From positions 45,336-109,335 of the forward strand of contig JAFXJY010000033.1 in the NCBI GenBank assembly GCA_017531985.1: DNA of 64,000 nucleotides, given 5' to 3'. Shown here in pieces: positions 29,776-37,441 of this stretch. This stretch comes from Bacteroidaceae bacterium (GTDB taxonomy: Bacteria > Bacteroidota > Bacteroidia > Bacteroidales > Barnesiellaceae_A). Numbering within the stretch: the first letter of the stretch is position 1; each line of letters begins with the position of its first letter. The notes under the pieces are model-generated. The model worked only from the letters and a program-made list of their open reading frames with translations, was not told the DNA's origin and searched no databases. A program made the position numbers and the translations under genes.

Positions 29776-30130
29776 ATACATTGTTATTGTCGGCACGTCG
29801 TGTACCCAGTAGTTCCATCGAGTCAGCTACGATTTCGGTGCGTTGATGTGTAACACCATTTGCATCATTCCATTGGCTTGTACGCAACTTACCTTCGATG
29901 TAGAGTTGAGAACCTTTACGCACATATTTTTCGGCTATTTCAGCCAGTCCACGCCACAGTACAATACTGTGCCATTCCACACGCTCGGGAACTTGCGTAC
30001 CATTGGCAGCGGTGTAGGCACGTTCGGTAGTAGCTAATCGAAGTCGAGCCACGCAAGAGCCTTTTTCGAGGTATCGTACCTCCGGGTCGGCACCTACATG
30101 ACCCACTAATATTACTTTGTTGACAGACAT
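29774..30130 (-). CDS. ssb: Single-stranded DNA-binding protein, short form without acidic tail
   Basis: The 118-residue protein has the OB fold of bacterial SSB: SVNKVILVGHVGADPEVRY, VARLRLATTERAY, VPERVEWHSIVLWRGLAEIAEKYV, GSQLYIEGKLRTSQWND and TEIVADSMELLG. It then ends after RRADNNNV. The acidic C-terminal tip (DDxPF type), used to recruit repair and replication proteins, is absent, and the stop codon lies at the boundary of repeat B2. Truncation by the element is a reasonable inference. A second, full-length SSB may exist elsewhere. The ATG at 30130 is chosen because it begins the conserved SVNKV block. Confidence 0.93.
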   Translation of the reverse strand: MSVNKVILVGHVGADPEVRYLEKGSCVARLRLATTERAYTAANGTQVPERVEWHSIVLWRGLAEIAEKYVRKGSQLYIEGKLRTSQWNDANGVTHQRTEIVADSMELLGTRRADNNNV

Positions 30131-30179
30131 AGTTGTTGTAATTAAGGGAACTTCTATCAAGTTCGTCTATTATAAGTTA

Positions 30180-30187
30180 CAAAGATA
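30180..30187 (-). promoter_or_regulatory. Promoter -7 element for ssb, proximal
   Basis: On the minus strand TATCTTTG (30187 to 30180) matches TAnnTTTG, with TTG (30212-30210) 22 bases upstream. It is the closest of three such sites before ssb. Confidence 0.5.
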
Positions 30188-30196
30188 CGCATAAGC

Positions 30197-30364
30197 GAGC
30201 GAGAAATATCAAGCTTGCTTGAATATTTTTCACAGCGAGCGAAAGTATCTTCGCGGTTTACCGCAAAGGTACAAAAAGGAGAGCGAGAAATATCAAGCTT
30301 GCTTGAATATTTTTCACAGCGAGCGAAAGTATCTTCGCGGTTTACCGCAAAGGTACAAAAAGGA
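30197..30364. repeat. Two tandem 84-bp repeats carrying minus-strand promoters
   Basis: Bases 30197-30280 and 30281-30364 appear identical. Each contains ATCAAGCTTGCTTG, the inverted repeat GCGGTTTACCGC and, on the minus strand, TACCTTTG (30271-30264 and 30355-30348), a TAnnTTTG promoter element directed at ssb. A third partial start (GAGCGA) follows at 30365. The remaining 30370-30463 shows nothing recognisable. Confidence 0.85.
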
Positions 30365-30463
30365 GAGCGAAAAACAATCGGTCGAGGTGTTAAATTGCAA
30401 GGTAATATCATGACGTTTCAAACCATTGTACCGGAGGCCATACTGACATGTTATGAGCGAATC

Positions 30464-32458
30464 TTAGAAAGATGCTTCGCTGATGGGTATTTTGGGTGGT
30501 CGGCGGTGGTTGTGAATGGGTGTTGCACTCTCTTGCGAGGCGATGTAGAACCCAATGCAGCGAGTGATGAGAATGTCGTCGTGTTCGCCATCTTTGGCAC
30601 CATAGCTGCCGTTGCTTTTACGTTCGAAAACGTCGAATTCATGGCATGCCTCTATGTCACGTTCGATGTATAGTTGGTTGCGAAGTGCATTTATCATAGT
30701 GTTGATAATGATAGACTTGGTGCTTCGGTTCATGTGGAAACCCCATCGAGTGGGAGCTGAGGGTGTAATGGTGTCGCCTCCTGCTTGACGGGCGTAGAGG
30801 TTGTTGTAACGAGAGGCTATGGTGTCGAGGATGTATTGCGAACTTGTATCGTCGCACTCGGTTTCGAGTGTGTTGCTTTCGATTACCAACAGAGCGTTGT
30901 TGTAGAACGATGCTATTTGAGCAGCCTTCCAAGCCAGCAAGTCGTGGTCGATGTGTCCACGCCATTGGGCTGCCAACTTGATGGTGTTGTCGCTGAGCAG
31001 TCCTGCTCGGTCGAATACGGCAATGACCGAGTAGTCGGCACGTTGCGAACGACCGCCTACATCTACTACGGTAATGTAACGATTACGCATTACCTTCTCA
31101 TGATGGGGCATCTCCCAGATGTGTAACAGTCCGAGTGGATTGTCTACCCAGTGAATGTCCCGCAGAGCCTTATCGCCTGTGATGTCGGCACCAGCCAAGT
31201 CGCCGACTGCCATTGGTGCGTAGCATAGCGAACGGAGGTGCTGTACAGCCGCAGGGTCAAAGACTCGTTCACCCGAATGAGAGAAGGCTTCGGTCTCGTC
31301 CGAGGGGTACTCCGCCATCATGTCGGTGTGTCGAGTGTATTCGCGACGTTTGGTTCGATACCATGCAATGGCTTCGAGAGTAGCCCCTTGTTGCCACAGC
31401 CAACTTTCGTACTTGTCGAACGATGCGATGAGTTGTCGCGGATTGTCGACGGGCATGGTGTAGATTTCGATTTCGTACCAAGGGACGAAGATGGCTCGTT
31501 TGTCACTTTCGCCTCGGCAAGCCCGCATGTATTCGCGATGGAAGTAGGTACCGGTACCGTTGGCAGTACTCTCGATGACAACCATCGATAACGGCAAGAT
31601 GGCAATACTACCGTAGATGGAGCGGATGAGTCCCTCGGGAGTGTGAGCCGGAGTATTGCTCCAAAAGGCAGCCTCGCTGAGGTGAGCCATTACGGCATCG
31701 TTGCCACGAACAGCCTCGGGCGACTCTGATGAGCAGATTGTGACCTTGCATCCGCGTGAGGCTATTATTGAAGTGTTGGCAGTGCGTTCAAAGGGTTGAA
31801 ATCGAGGTTGCTCACTGCTGTTGAGTAACCAAGCAGGATAGTTTTCGAGCAACTTGGTGTACATGCCTTTGATGTTGGCAGCAGCGTCTTTGAGATGGGC
31901 ACAAATGATACTGTTCCAATTGCGACGATGCACCAATTGAATCCAAGCCATGTAGACTTGCGTGATGGTAGAGCCACCCCATTGTCGGGCTTTGAGCATA
32001 ATGACTCGGATGGGAGTTGCGGATGTGCGTTGTTGTTCGAGCAGGGAGAGGTATCGTCGTTGGGGACGATTGAGTATGAAGGGGATGTCGTCAGTACCTA
32101 TCTTATCCTTGATGCGAATAAACATGGCTGCCCAAAACTCAAAGTCGTGTCGTATGCGTTCCTTGATCCATAAAGACCAGATGTCGTTGCAGAGTGTAGC
32201 GTTAGGTGAGGAGTGTAGCCTATTGACAATAAAATCCTTGATACTGCCGGCTTGTGCCAATAGTTGCACCCAATGGCATTCGTCGAGCATAGCCTGTGGA
32301 ACATATTGTGTGGCAATGGGTGCATCGGATAGATGCACGATGGTACGTTCTCCGCAGCACCCCTCGCCAGTGGCAGGGTTGTAGGCTCTTTTCAAGTCGT
32401 CGTGTCGACGCTTGTTTTCGATGATAAGTTCATCGATGTAGTCATGAGTGGTGTTCAT
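30464..32458 (-). CDS. Phage-type terminase large subunit
   Basis: The 664-residue protein has the TerL layout. The ATPase half carries an adenine/Walker A segment VIMLKARQWGGSTITQ (KARQxGxST form), SSESPEAVRGND, a Walker B-like MVVIESTANG and a long ATPase C-terminal part with SDETEAFSHSGERVFD. The RNase H-like nuclease half carries VVDVGGRSQRADYSVIAVFD (first Asp), LLVIESNTLE (Glu) and AKDGEHDDILITRC (last Asp). It would cut and package phage DNA into a prohead, but no portal or capsid gene is nearby. It follows a small gene in the place where a small terminase subunit is usual. The ATG at 32458 is the only near start. Confidence 0.9.
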   Translation of the reverse strand: MNTTHDYIDELIIENKRRHDDLKRAYNPATGEGCCGERTIVHLSDAPIATQYVPQAMLDECHWVQLLAQAGSIKDFIVNRLHSSPNATLCNDIWSLWIKERIRHDFEFWAAMFIRIKDKIGTDDIPFILNRPQRRYLSLLEQQRTSATPIRVIMLKARQWGGSTITQVYMAWIQLVHRRNWNSIICAHLKDAAANIKGMYTKLLENYPAWLLNSSEQPRFQPFERTANTSIIASRGCKVTICSSESPEAVRGNDAVMAHLSEAAFWSNTPAHTPEGLIRSIYGSIAILPLSMVVIESTANGTGTYFHREYMRACRGESDKRAIFVPWYEIEIYTMPVDNPRQLIASFDKYESWLWQQGATLEAIAWYRTKRREYTRHTDMMAEYPSDETEAFSHSGERVFDPAAVQHLRSLCYAPMAVGDLAGADITGDKALRDIHWVDNPLGLLHIWEMPHHEKVMRNRYITVVDVGGRSQRADYSVIAVFDRAGLLSDNTIKLAAQWRGHIDHDLLAWKAAQIASFYNNALLVIESNTLETECDDTSSQYILDTIASRYNNLYARQAGGDTITPSAPTRWGFHMNRSTKSIIINTMINALRNQLYIERDIEACHEFDVFERKSNGSYGAKDGEHDDILITRCIGFYIASQESATPIHNHRRPPKIPISEASF

Positions 32459-32515
32459 GTTGCTAAGAATTTGTTTCCATTTTTTATTAAGGCTTGTTCT
32501 GAGTCTCTTTGGGTC

Positions 32516-32578
32516 ATCTATCCATTTCGGGAGCCTGAAAATAGCAAGCTATAACCAGTCATCCCCCAATGGATAGAT
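32516..32578. repeat. 11-bp inverted repeat between small gene and terminase
   Basis: ATCTATCCATT (32516-32526) is the exact inverted complement of AATGGATAGAT (32568-32578), 41 bases apart, within the 168-base spacer before the terminase start. It could be an operator or a large stem-loop. Confidence 0.45.
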
Positions 32579-32626
32579 GCTCGAAAAGAGTCCTCCGATA
32601 ACCTCGAAATAAACTCAAACGACTAC

Positions 32627-32896
32627 TTAGAGTTTTTTGAGTTGTTTTTCGATTTCGAGCAGTCGTTCGCAAGTGTCACTCATAGCATCCCGTTTGCCCG
32701 AAACGGCATGTAGAGCTGCCGGCATGTCCTTGCGAATGATTTCGAGGCTTTTGATAATGACCGACTCATTGTCGGTAACTCGCAGGATGTCGCGTAGACG
32801 ATCGTAGCAGATGTCGAGAAGCTCAATCTGCTTGGCGAGAATGTTTAATTCTTCCTTGTTTGAGATTTCCTCCATAATTTTTTCTTTTTTATACAT
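32627..32896 (-). CDS. Small coiled-coil protein, possible terminase small subunit
   Basis: The 89-residue protein is mostly helical and charged (LNILAKQIELLDICYDRL, then CERLLEIEKQLKKL). I do not recognise a family. It lies directly before the large terminase on the same strand, where phages often encode the small subunit; this is inference from position only. The start may instead be the internal Met at 32875 (MEEISNK). The short repeat D ends 22 bases before the ATG. Confidence 0.6.
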   Translation of the reverse strand: MYKKEKIMEEISNKEELNILAKQIELLDICYDRLRDILRVTDNESVIIKSLEIIRKDMPAALHAVSGKRDAMSDTCERLLEIEKQLKKL

Positions 32897-32918
32897 TTAT
32901 AATAAGGGTTGTTCAGCG

Positions 32919-32987
32919 TGGCAACTTCTATAAATTACACTGTTTAATCATTCATTCGTTAAGGGTGAGATTCTTATAAAAGCTCCC
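32919..32987 (-). repeat. MITE-like repeat, short copy D with both ends
   Basis: This 69-bp element has the right terminus (GGCAACTTCTATAAATT as read on plus) and, after TTTAATCATTCATTCGTTAAGGGTGAGA, a left-type terminus TTCTTATAAAAGCTCCC. Its inner bases match the right half of subfamily A read backwards. It looks like an internally deleted derivative. Downstream, toward 33063, a minus-strand TACCTTTG (33032-33025) could be a promoter for 32627-32896. Confidence 0.7.
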
Positions 32988-33063
32988 AATAAAGATGCGG
33001 ATGTCCTTCTATCGCATCGGAATGCAAAGGTAGAGTGCGATATTTGCATCGCGATGTTATAGA

Positions 33064-33657
33064 ATGATATTGTTAACCCTTAAAGAAAATTTAGTTAGAA
33101 TGGTAGGAAATTTTTTAAATTCGGTATTTGATTATATCGCTAAGCAGAATGAGCGAAATAATCAGCATGCAATGATTGAACATGAGTACGATCTACGCAA
33201 AAAAGATTACAATCGACGACTTGCCGAAGCCGAGTCGCTCTTTGATCGCAATTATTATCGTAACTACATGGACGATGTGGAGACACGCCATCTCATCGAC
33301 CGCACCCAGCAGCAGTTGCAGGAGCGTACAAGAGCCATGTATAACAGTGCGGTAGTAACCGGCGACAATACGTCGTCGATAGGAGCGATGCACCGTCGCA
33401 ACAACGCAGCGATGCAGCAACTGGATGCAGGTTTCGGGCAGTCGCAGCAGCAACAGCGAAAGCAAGTAAAGGAGGGATACGACAACACAAAGCGTACGCT
33501 GATGGATTACATTCGCGATGCTAAGAATGATCGTACCAAGAAGCATTATGCCGTCAATCAGAGTGACTATAATGATGAGTTATCTTTTCTTCGTACGATA
33601 ACTAATCGCATAGGTTCGACTATTGGTAGCGGTGTGTCGCAAATGTTGTTTACATAA
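33064..33657 (+). CDS. Phage virion-like protein (internal/DNA-ejection protein type)
   Basis: The 197-residue protein is rich in Gln, Asn, Arg and Asp with helical heptads. The N-terminal part FLNSVFDYIAKQNERNNQH followed by DYNRRLAEAESLFDRNYYRNY resembles the pattern of small internal virion or DNA pilot proteins of tailed phages and microviruses (N-terminal hydrophobic stretch, then polar helix, then SSIGAMHRRNNAAMQQLDAGFG). This is pattern resemblance, not a proven family. Met 13 (33100) is an alternative start. The stop overlaps the next gene by one base. Confidence 0.6.
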   Translation: MILLTLKENLVRMVGNFLNSVFDYIAKQNERNNQHAMIEHEYDLRKKDYNRRLAEAESLFDRNYYRNYMDDVETRHLIDRTQQQLQERTRAMYNSAVVTGDNTSSIGAMHRRNNAAMQQLDAGFGQSQQQQRKQVKEGYDNTKRTLMDYIRDAKNDRTKKHYAVNQSDYNDELSFLRTITNRIGSTIGSGVSQMLFT

Positions 33658-33971
33658 TGTATGACAAAATGAAAAGTATGAAAGAAAAAACAAGTGTATG
33701 GGATGTATTGCCGCAGTGGCATAAATGGATGCGAGAAAATGAAGTAACCGAAGATAACAGTGATGTGCGACGCTCGTTGCGAATGATGTGCGATTGTGTG
33801 CATAAGAGTAGTGTTCGCAATAGAGATGGTGACGTGTATAACTTGTTGTATTCGTGGTATATGCCTCGCAATGAGAGTGATGTGGATTGTTTTAAGCAGC
33901 GATATGCTGTGTTGTGCCGACTTCCACAGTGTGTGAATGAATTATTAACTTCAACTTCCAAGAATGAATGA
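33657..33971 (+). CDS. Small protein of unknown function in phage-like island
   Basis: The 104-residue protein has a Trp-rich start (WDVLPQWHKWMRENE) and two short helical segments, with no recognised motif. It overlaps the upstream gene by one base and the downstream gene by four (ATGA), so the three plus-strand genes are translationally coupled. Met 5 or Met 8 could also be the start. Confidence 0.65.
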   Translation: MYDKMKSMKEKTSVWDVLPQWHKWMRENEVTEDNSDVRRSLRMMCDCVHKSSVRNRDGDVYNLLYSWYMPRNESDVDCFKQRYAVLCRLPQCVNELLTSTSKNE

Positions 33972-36037
33972 GTATGAGTGAAAAGAGAGAACAATCCTAC
34001 GCCAATACCGATGTTGCGGCGGAAGGAGAGAGTAGACAAGATGCTGCCATTGAGGATATTCTGTGGCAAATAAAGCAGAGCGATAGAAAGCAACGAATGG
34101 AGAGGATGCAAACATCCGAACCGCTATACAGGGCTGATGAAAAAAGTGTCTCCAATCTGTTGTTCACACCTCGCAAGCTACCGGCCGACCGCAGTAGCAT
34201 GGAGAAGAAAATCAATAAAGAGAGCCGAGGAAGAACAGACAATGCGATGTATCAAAACTATGCTACCCCGATAGACCATGAAGTAAAGCCTCATGTGGCC
34301 GAAAATGATAATATTGTGATGCCTCCGGTGATGACCGAGCCGGGTAGCCGTCCCGATGTGGTGAGCGACTTTATGGGTGGCATGGATGTGGCATCGGAGC
34401 AAGTCGATCTGACATGGAAGAATATCTTAAAGAACTTTGAAAAAATGACGACCCGCGATGAGGAAAAACGTCGAAAGATAGATGCCGAACTGGATTCGAT
34501 AAGCAAGGAGTACGAAGAACTGCCACAAACACGCGGCATGGCAACGGCCTCGGCTGTTGCATCCAATGTGTTGGGAGTGGGACTCCCTATGCTCATAGCC
34601 GGTATAATGGGAGGACCCCAAATAGCATCTGTTGTGGGTGGAGGCGTTGTGATGTCGGATATTCTATCCACGCTGTCGCAGGCCGACATGGAGATGGATG
34701 CCTATGAGCGATCGACCGGCAAGCAGTTGTCGAAGCAACAGCGAGCCTCCTATACCACAGCATTGACAGCAACTGACTTGATAATGAACACATTGTTGAG
34801 TAGAGGCTTGTTGAAAGGGGTTACCAAGTCGCAGCGACGAGAGTTGTCGAAACAGTTGACTCAGCAGATATATGAAAATCCGGTTGCACAACAGGAGTTC
34901 AACACGATGACCCGTCGGGTGCTTGATAGAGAGCGAAAAGATCGTGCCAAAGAAGTTCTGCGTTCGGGTGTAGATGGCGGCTTGTCATCGGCAGCCATGG
35001 AGGCCGAGAAGAGCATCTACACAGAGGAGGCTCCGGAGTTGGAAAATATCTTATCGGCAGCGTTGGGCGGCTCGTTGTCGGCTGCGGGACAGAGTGGTGT
35101 ATCGATGAAAATCAATGCCAAAAACTTGCATGATAGTCGCATGAATAGCGATCAGATATACTATGCAAGCAATGTCGATTACAAAGGAAAATCGGCTGAA
35201 CCTATACGCGAAATATTGCCCACCAATGTAAGGAGAAGTGCCGACGGTAAGATGATAAATGTAGATGCCGAAGTCGTGCAACCCGGACGAAATGATGGCC
35301 GAAAGAGTGAGTTCGACCGTGAGAATGTGGTGAGTGGTTCGTATGCCCGAGCCATGGACGACCCTATGGTGCATGAGATGTATGAAGATATGCAGATAAC
35401 TCCCGAGCGGTCGGAAATGTATGATAAGCAATGGGATAAGACCAAAAACAAAGATGGAGAACCTGACTACCAAAAGCAGAATGAGATAGTGCAACAGATG
35501 GCTGCCGAAATGGGACTGCCCATACAAGTGTATGCCCGCATCGATGACTTGCCGCCTAAATATGCCAAAATTGTAAGAAAGAATGGTTATGCAGGTATTA
35601 CTACTGAAGATGGTGGAACGGCTATCATACTGGAATTGTGTCAGAAAACAACGGCACATAATATTGAGGCTCTTATACGACATGAAAATCTGGGGCATAA
35701 GGGTATGCGACGGTTATATAGCGACCAAGAAAAGTATCAAAACGAGTTGTACAAAGCCGGACTCGAACTTATTCCCGAGTATATGCGTTCGCCCCGAGTG
35801 AATATACCGGCTTTTCGTGCCAATGTAGAAGAACGAGGATCGCTAAAAGCCGAAAATCGACCCTATTCCATTCATGGAACACCCAATCCCGATGAGAAAC
35901 CCTATGAAAATTATGACTTGTTATATCGATTGCTCGAACGTAGTGAAGAAGCATCGCGGAAGAGTACGACCAATGAATTGCGTAAGCACAACAAGAATAT
36001 AGGCGGTAATCCGATGCCACAACTTTATGAATTTTAG
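33968..36037 (+). CDS. Large phage-like protein with Gly-rich hydrophobic segments and HExxxH motif
   Basis: The 689-residue protein has a polar, disordered N-terminal 150 residues, then a Gly/Ala-rich membrane-like segment near 195-230 (GVGLPMLIAGIMGG, then VVGGGVVMSDILS), a helical Lys/Arg-rich region, and another small-residue stretch near 358-375 (AALGGSLSAAGQSG). A domain near 490-600 contains ALIRHENLGHKGMRRLY, resembling metallopeptidase-like motifs in large polyvalent phage proteins. It could be a DNA-ejection or injected protein. The ORF ends at a TAG (36035-36037), yet the same frame continues for 48 sense codons with Lys-rich content to a TGA at 36182-36184. Confidence 0.65.
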   Translation: MSMSEKREQSYANTDVAAEGESRQDAAIEDILWQIKQSDRKQRMERMQTSEPLYRADEKSVSNLLFTPRKLPADRSSMEKKINKESRGRTDNAMYQNYATPIDHEVKPHVAENDNIVMPPVMTEPGSRPDVVSDFMGGMDVASEQVDLTWKNILKNFEKMTTRDEEKRRKIDAELDSISKEYEELPQTRGMATASAVASNVLGVGLPMLIAGIMGGPQIASVVGGGVVMSDILSTLSQADMEMDAYERSTGKQLSKQQRASYTTALTATDLIMNTLLSRGLLKGVTKSQRRELSKQLTQQIYENPVAQQEFNTMTRRVLDRERKDRAKEVLRSGVDGGLSSAAMEAEKSIYTEEAPELENILSAALGGSLSAAGQSGVSMKINAKNLHDSRMNSDQIYYASNVDYKGKSAEPIREILPTNVRRSADGKMINVDAEVVQPGRNDGRKSEFDRENVVSGSYARAMDDPMVHEMYEDMQITPERSEMYDKQWDKTKNKDGEPDYQKQNEIVQQMAAEMGLPIQVYARIDDLPPKYAKIVRKNGYAGITTEDGGTAIILELCQKTTAHNIEALIRHENLGHKGMRRLYSDQEKYQNELYKAGLELIPEYMRSPRVNIPAFRANVEERGSLKAENRPYSIHGTPNPDEKPYENYDLLYRLLERSEEASRKSTTNELRKHNKNIGGNPMPQLYEF

Positions 36038-36184
36038 GGAAAGAGTGGAAAACCCTTGTATGATGAAAAGAGAGCCAATAGAAGTAGAACTTACGAGAAG
36101 TTGACCGTGCCTCAAAAGAGTGGCAAGGTAAAAAACAAAATAAGTAGGCTCAAAAACAGCAGCAGTCGTTTAATGGGCGATTGA
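36038..36184 (+). other. In-frame extension after amber stop of the large phage-like protein
   Basis: After TAG at 36035 the frame stays open for 48 codons, beginning GKSGKPLYDEKRANRSRTYE and ending SSSRLMGD before TGA (36182-36184). The composition matches the basic tail expected of such a protein. It may be a remnant of a nonsense mutation, or the codon may be read through. Confidence 0.5.
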
Positions 36185-36230
36185 TGATTGTAGAGAGGTT
36201 GTGTTCGAAAGTATCATTTCGAATGCAACC

Positions 36231-36866
36231 TCATTGTTTGTAAGCAAGGTATATGAGGTAGTATCCATCGGCATGGATAGTGCATGAACTATCGGTCGCT
36301 TCGTTGAGAGTGCCTTGCCACCAGCTGTCGAAGGGGCGAATGGGGTATTTCAATCCCGTAGCCGATAATTGTGTAGAGCCGAAGTTGAAAATGGATATTT
36401 GTTGTCGGGGTTGTGTGACAAAGGTGTTGTCGCAATAAGCCGGAATGAAGATGCCATGATCGGTGTAAATGTAGGCTGTTATACCACGAGAAAGATAGTC
36501 GATGAGCAGGCTGATATTGCCAATGGTGTGGTCGTCGCGTCGACCGGTAGCACCAACAATGGCGATGTGGGTGATGCCCTGTTGAGCTAAGTAGTTGACA
36601 GCTTTGGTCTGGTCGTTGGTCTCTTGACAAGATGAGAGAATGATGCGAGAGGCGTATTGTTGACGCACATCGTCACTCATTGAGTCGCCATCACCAATGA
36701 TGATGTCAAATGCACGTCCGGTGGTGACATAGTGGTTGGCAGCACCATCGCAGATGATGACAGAGCGGGCATTGTCAAGCACATGACAGGGTGTGTCGTT
36801 GAGAGGAAACTCACCGTTTCCGACGATGACGGTTGAGGGGAAGATATAAGGGTCAATTTTGTTCAT
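36231..36866 (-). CDS. Thiamine pyrophosphokinase
   Basis: The 211-residue protein has the TPK motifs: VIICDGAANHYVT, IIIGDGDSM, QETNDQTKAVNYL and IVGATGRRDDHTIGN in the N-terminal catalytic domain, then a beta-rich C-terminal part with TGLKYPI. It transfers pyrophosphate from ATP to thiamine to make TPP. Its start overlaps the end of the PnuC-type transporter gene by 14 bases, a tight coupling that suggests uptake followed by trapping of thiamine. Confidence 0.93.
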   Translation of the reverse strand: MNKIDPYIFPSTVIVGNGEFPLNDTPCHVLDNARSVIICDGAANHYVTTGRAFDIIIGDGDSMSDDVRQQYASRIILSSCQETNDQTKAVNYLAQQGITHIAIVGATGRRDDHTIGNISLLIDYLSRGITAYIYTDHGIFIPAYCDNTFVTQPRQQISIFNFGSTQLSATGLKYPIRPFDSWWQGTLNEATDSSCTIHADGYYLIYLAYKQ

Positions 36867-37434
36867 GTCGCATGATTTTCAGCCAGTTGTAGTATCCTGC
36901 AATGGCTATAATGATGTAAAGTGCGTAAAGTCCGGCATAGAAATGTATGCCTTTATATAGGTAAAGTCCCACCGATACAGCATCGACAACAATCCACACC
37001 CACCATTGCTCGATGTACTTGCGGGCAAGCATCCACATGCCCGTTATGCTTAATGCCGTTGAGAAGGCGTCCCAGCCGGGTACGGTGCTGTTGGTGTAGT
37101 AGTGAAGGATGTAGTATATGATGGCGTGTATGCATATAGTAATGGCAATGGTGTAGATGTAGGCACGGCGAGGCATGTGTGTGATGGGTAGTTCTTTGTC
37201 CCGTTGTCGGTTGCCGCGAAATGTCCACACTATATATCCGTATATACCGGCAAGTATATAGTAGATATTGATACCCATGTCGGCATAGAGTCCGGCGTTG
37301 TAATATACACCAATGGATACAGCCGGCATGATAATGCCCATGATCCACAATAATCGGTGAGCCTTATACTCGTAGTAGAGGTATAGAAGCCCTATGATTG
37401 TACCTATTATTTCGAGTGCCAGATTCCAGTCCAT
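36853..37434 (-). CDS. pnuC: PnuC-family transporter, probably for thiamine (PnuT-like)
   Basis: The 193-residue protein has about seven transmembrane helices and the PnuC pattern: WNLALEIIGTIIGLLYLYYEY, LWIMGIIMPAVSIGVYYNAGLYADMG, a Trp-rich middle, and a C-terminal VWIVVDAVSVGLYLYKGIHF. PnuC proteins carry vitamin-type substrates by facilitated diffusion: nicotinamide riboside (PnuC), thiamine (PnuT) or riboflavin (PnuX). Overlap with thiamine pyrophosphokinase favours thiamine. No TPP riboswitch was seen upstream. The frame extends 18 codons upstream, but the ATG at 37434 starts the normal N terminus. Confidence 0.88.
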   Translation of the reverse strand: MDWNLALEIIGTIIGLLYLYYEYKAHRLLWIMGIIMPAVSIGVYYNAGLYADMGINIYYILAGIYGYIVWTFRGNRQRDKELPITHMPRRAYIYTIAITICIHAIIYYILHYYTNSTVPGWDAFSTALSITGMWMLARKYIEQWWVWIVVDAVSVGLYLYKGIHFYAGLYALYIIIAIAGYYNWLKIMRHEQN

Positions 37435-37441
37435 AATCTTC

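Noticed and set aside
30197..30364. Tandem repeat that could look like a CRISPR array
   Set aside because: There are only two 84-bp copies with no unique spacers, and each carries a promoter element. It is a simple tandem duplication.
30215..30673. Plus-strand open frame through the 84-bp repeats
   Set aside because: It is formed by the duplicated promoter sequence and by the opposite strand of the terminase gene. No motif or start signal supports it.
36035..36037. Island-wide use of a changed genetic code
   Set aside because: Only one in-frame TAG is present and the other island genes end normally, so a single nonsense mutation is a simpler reading.
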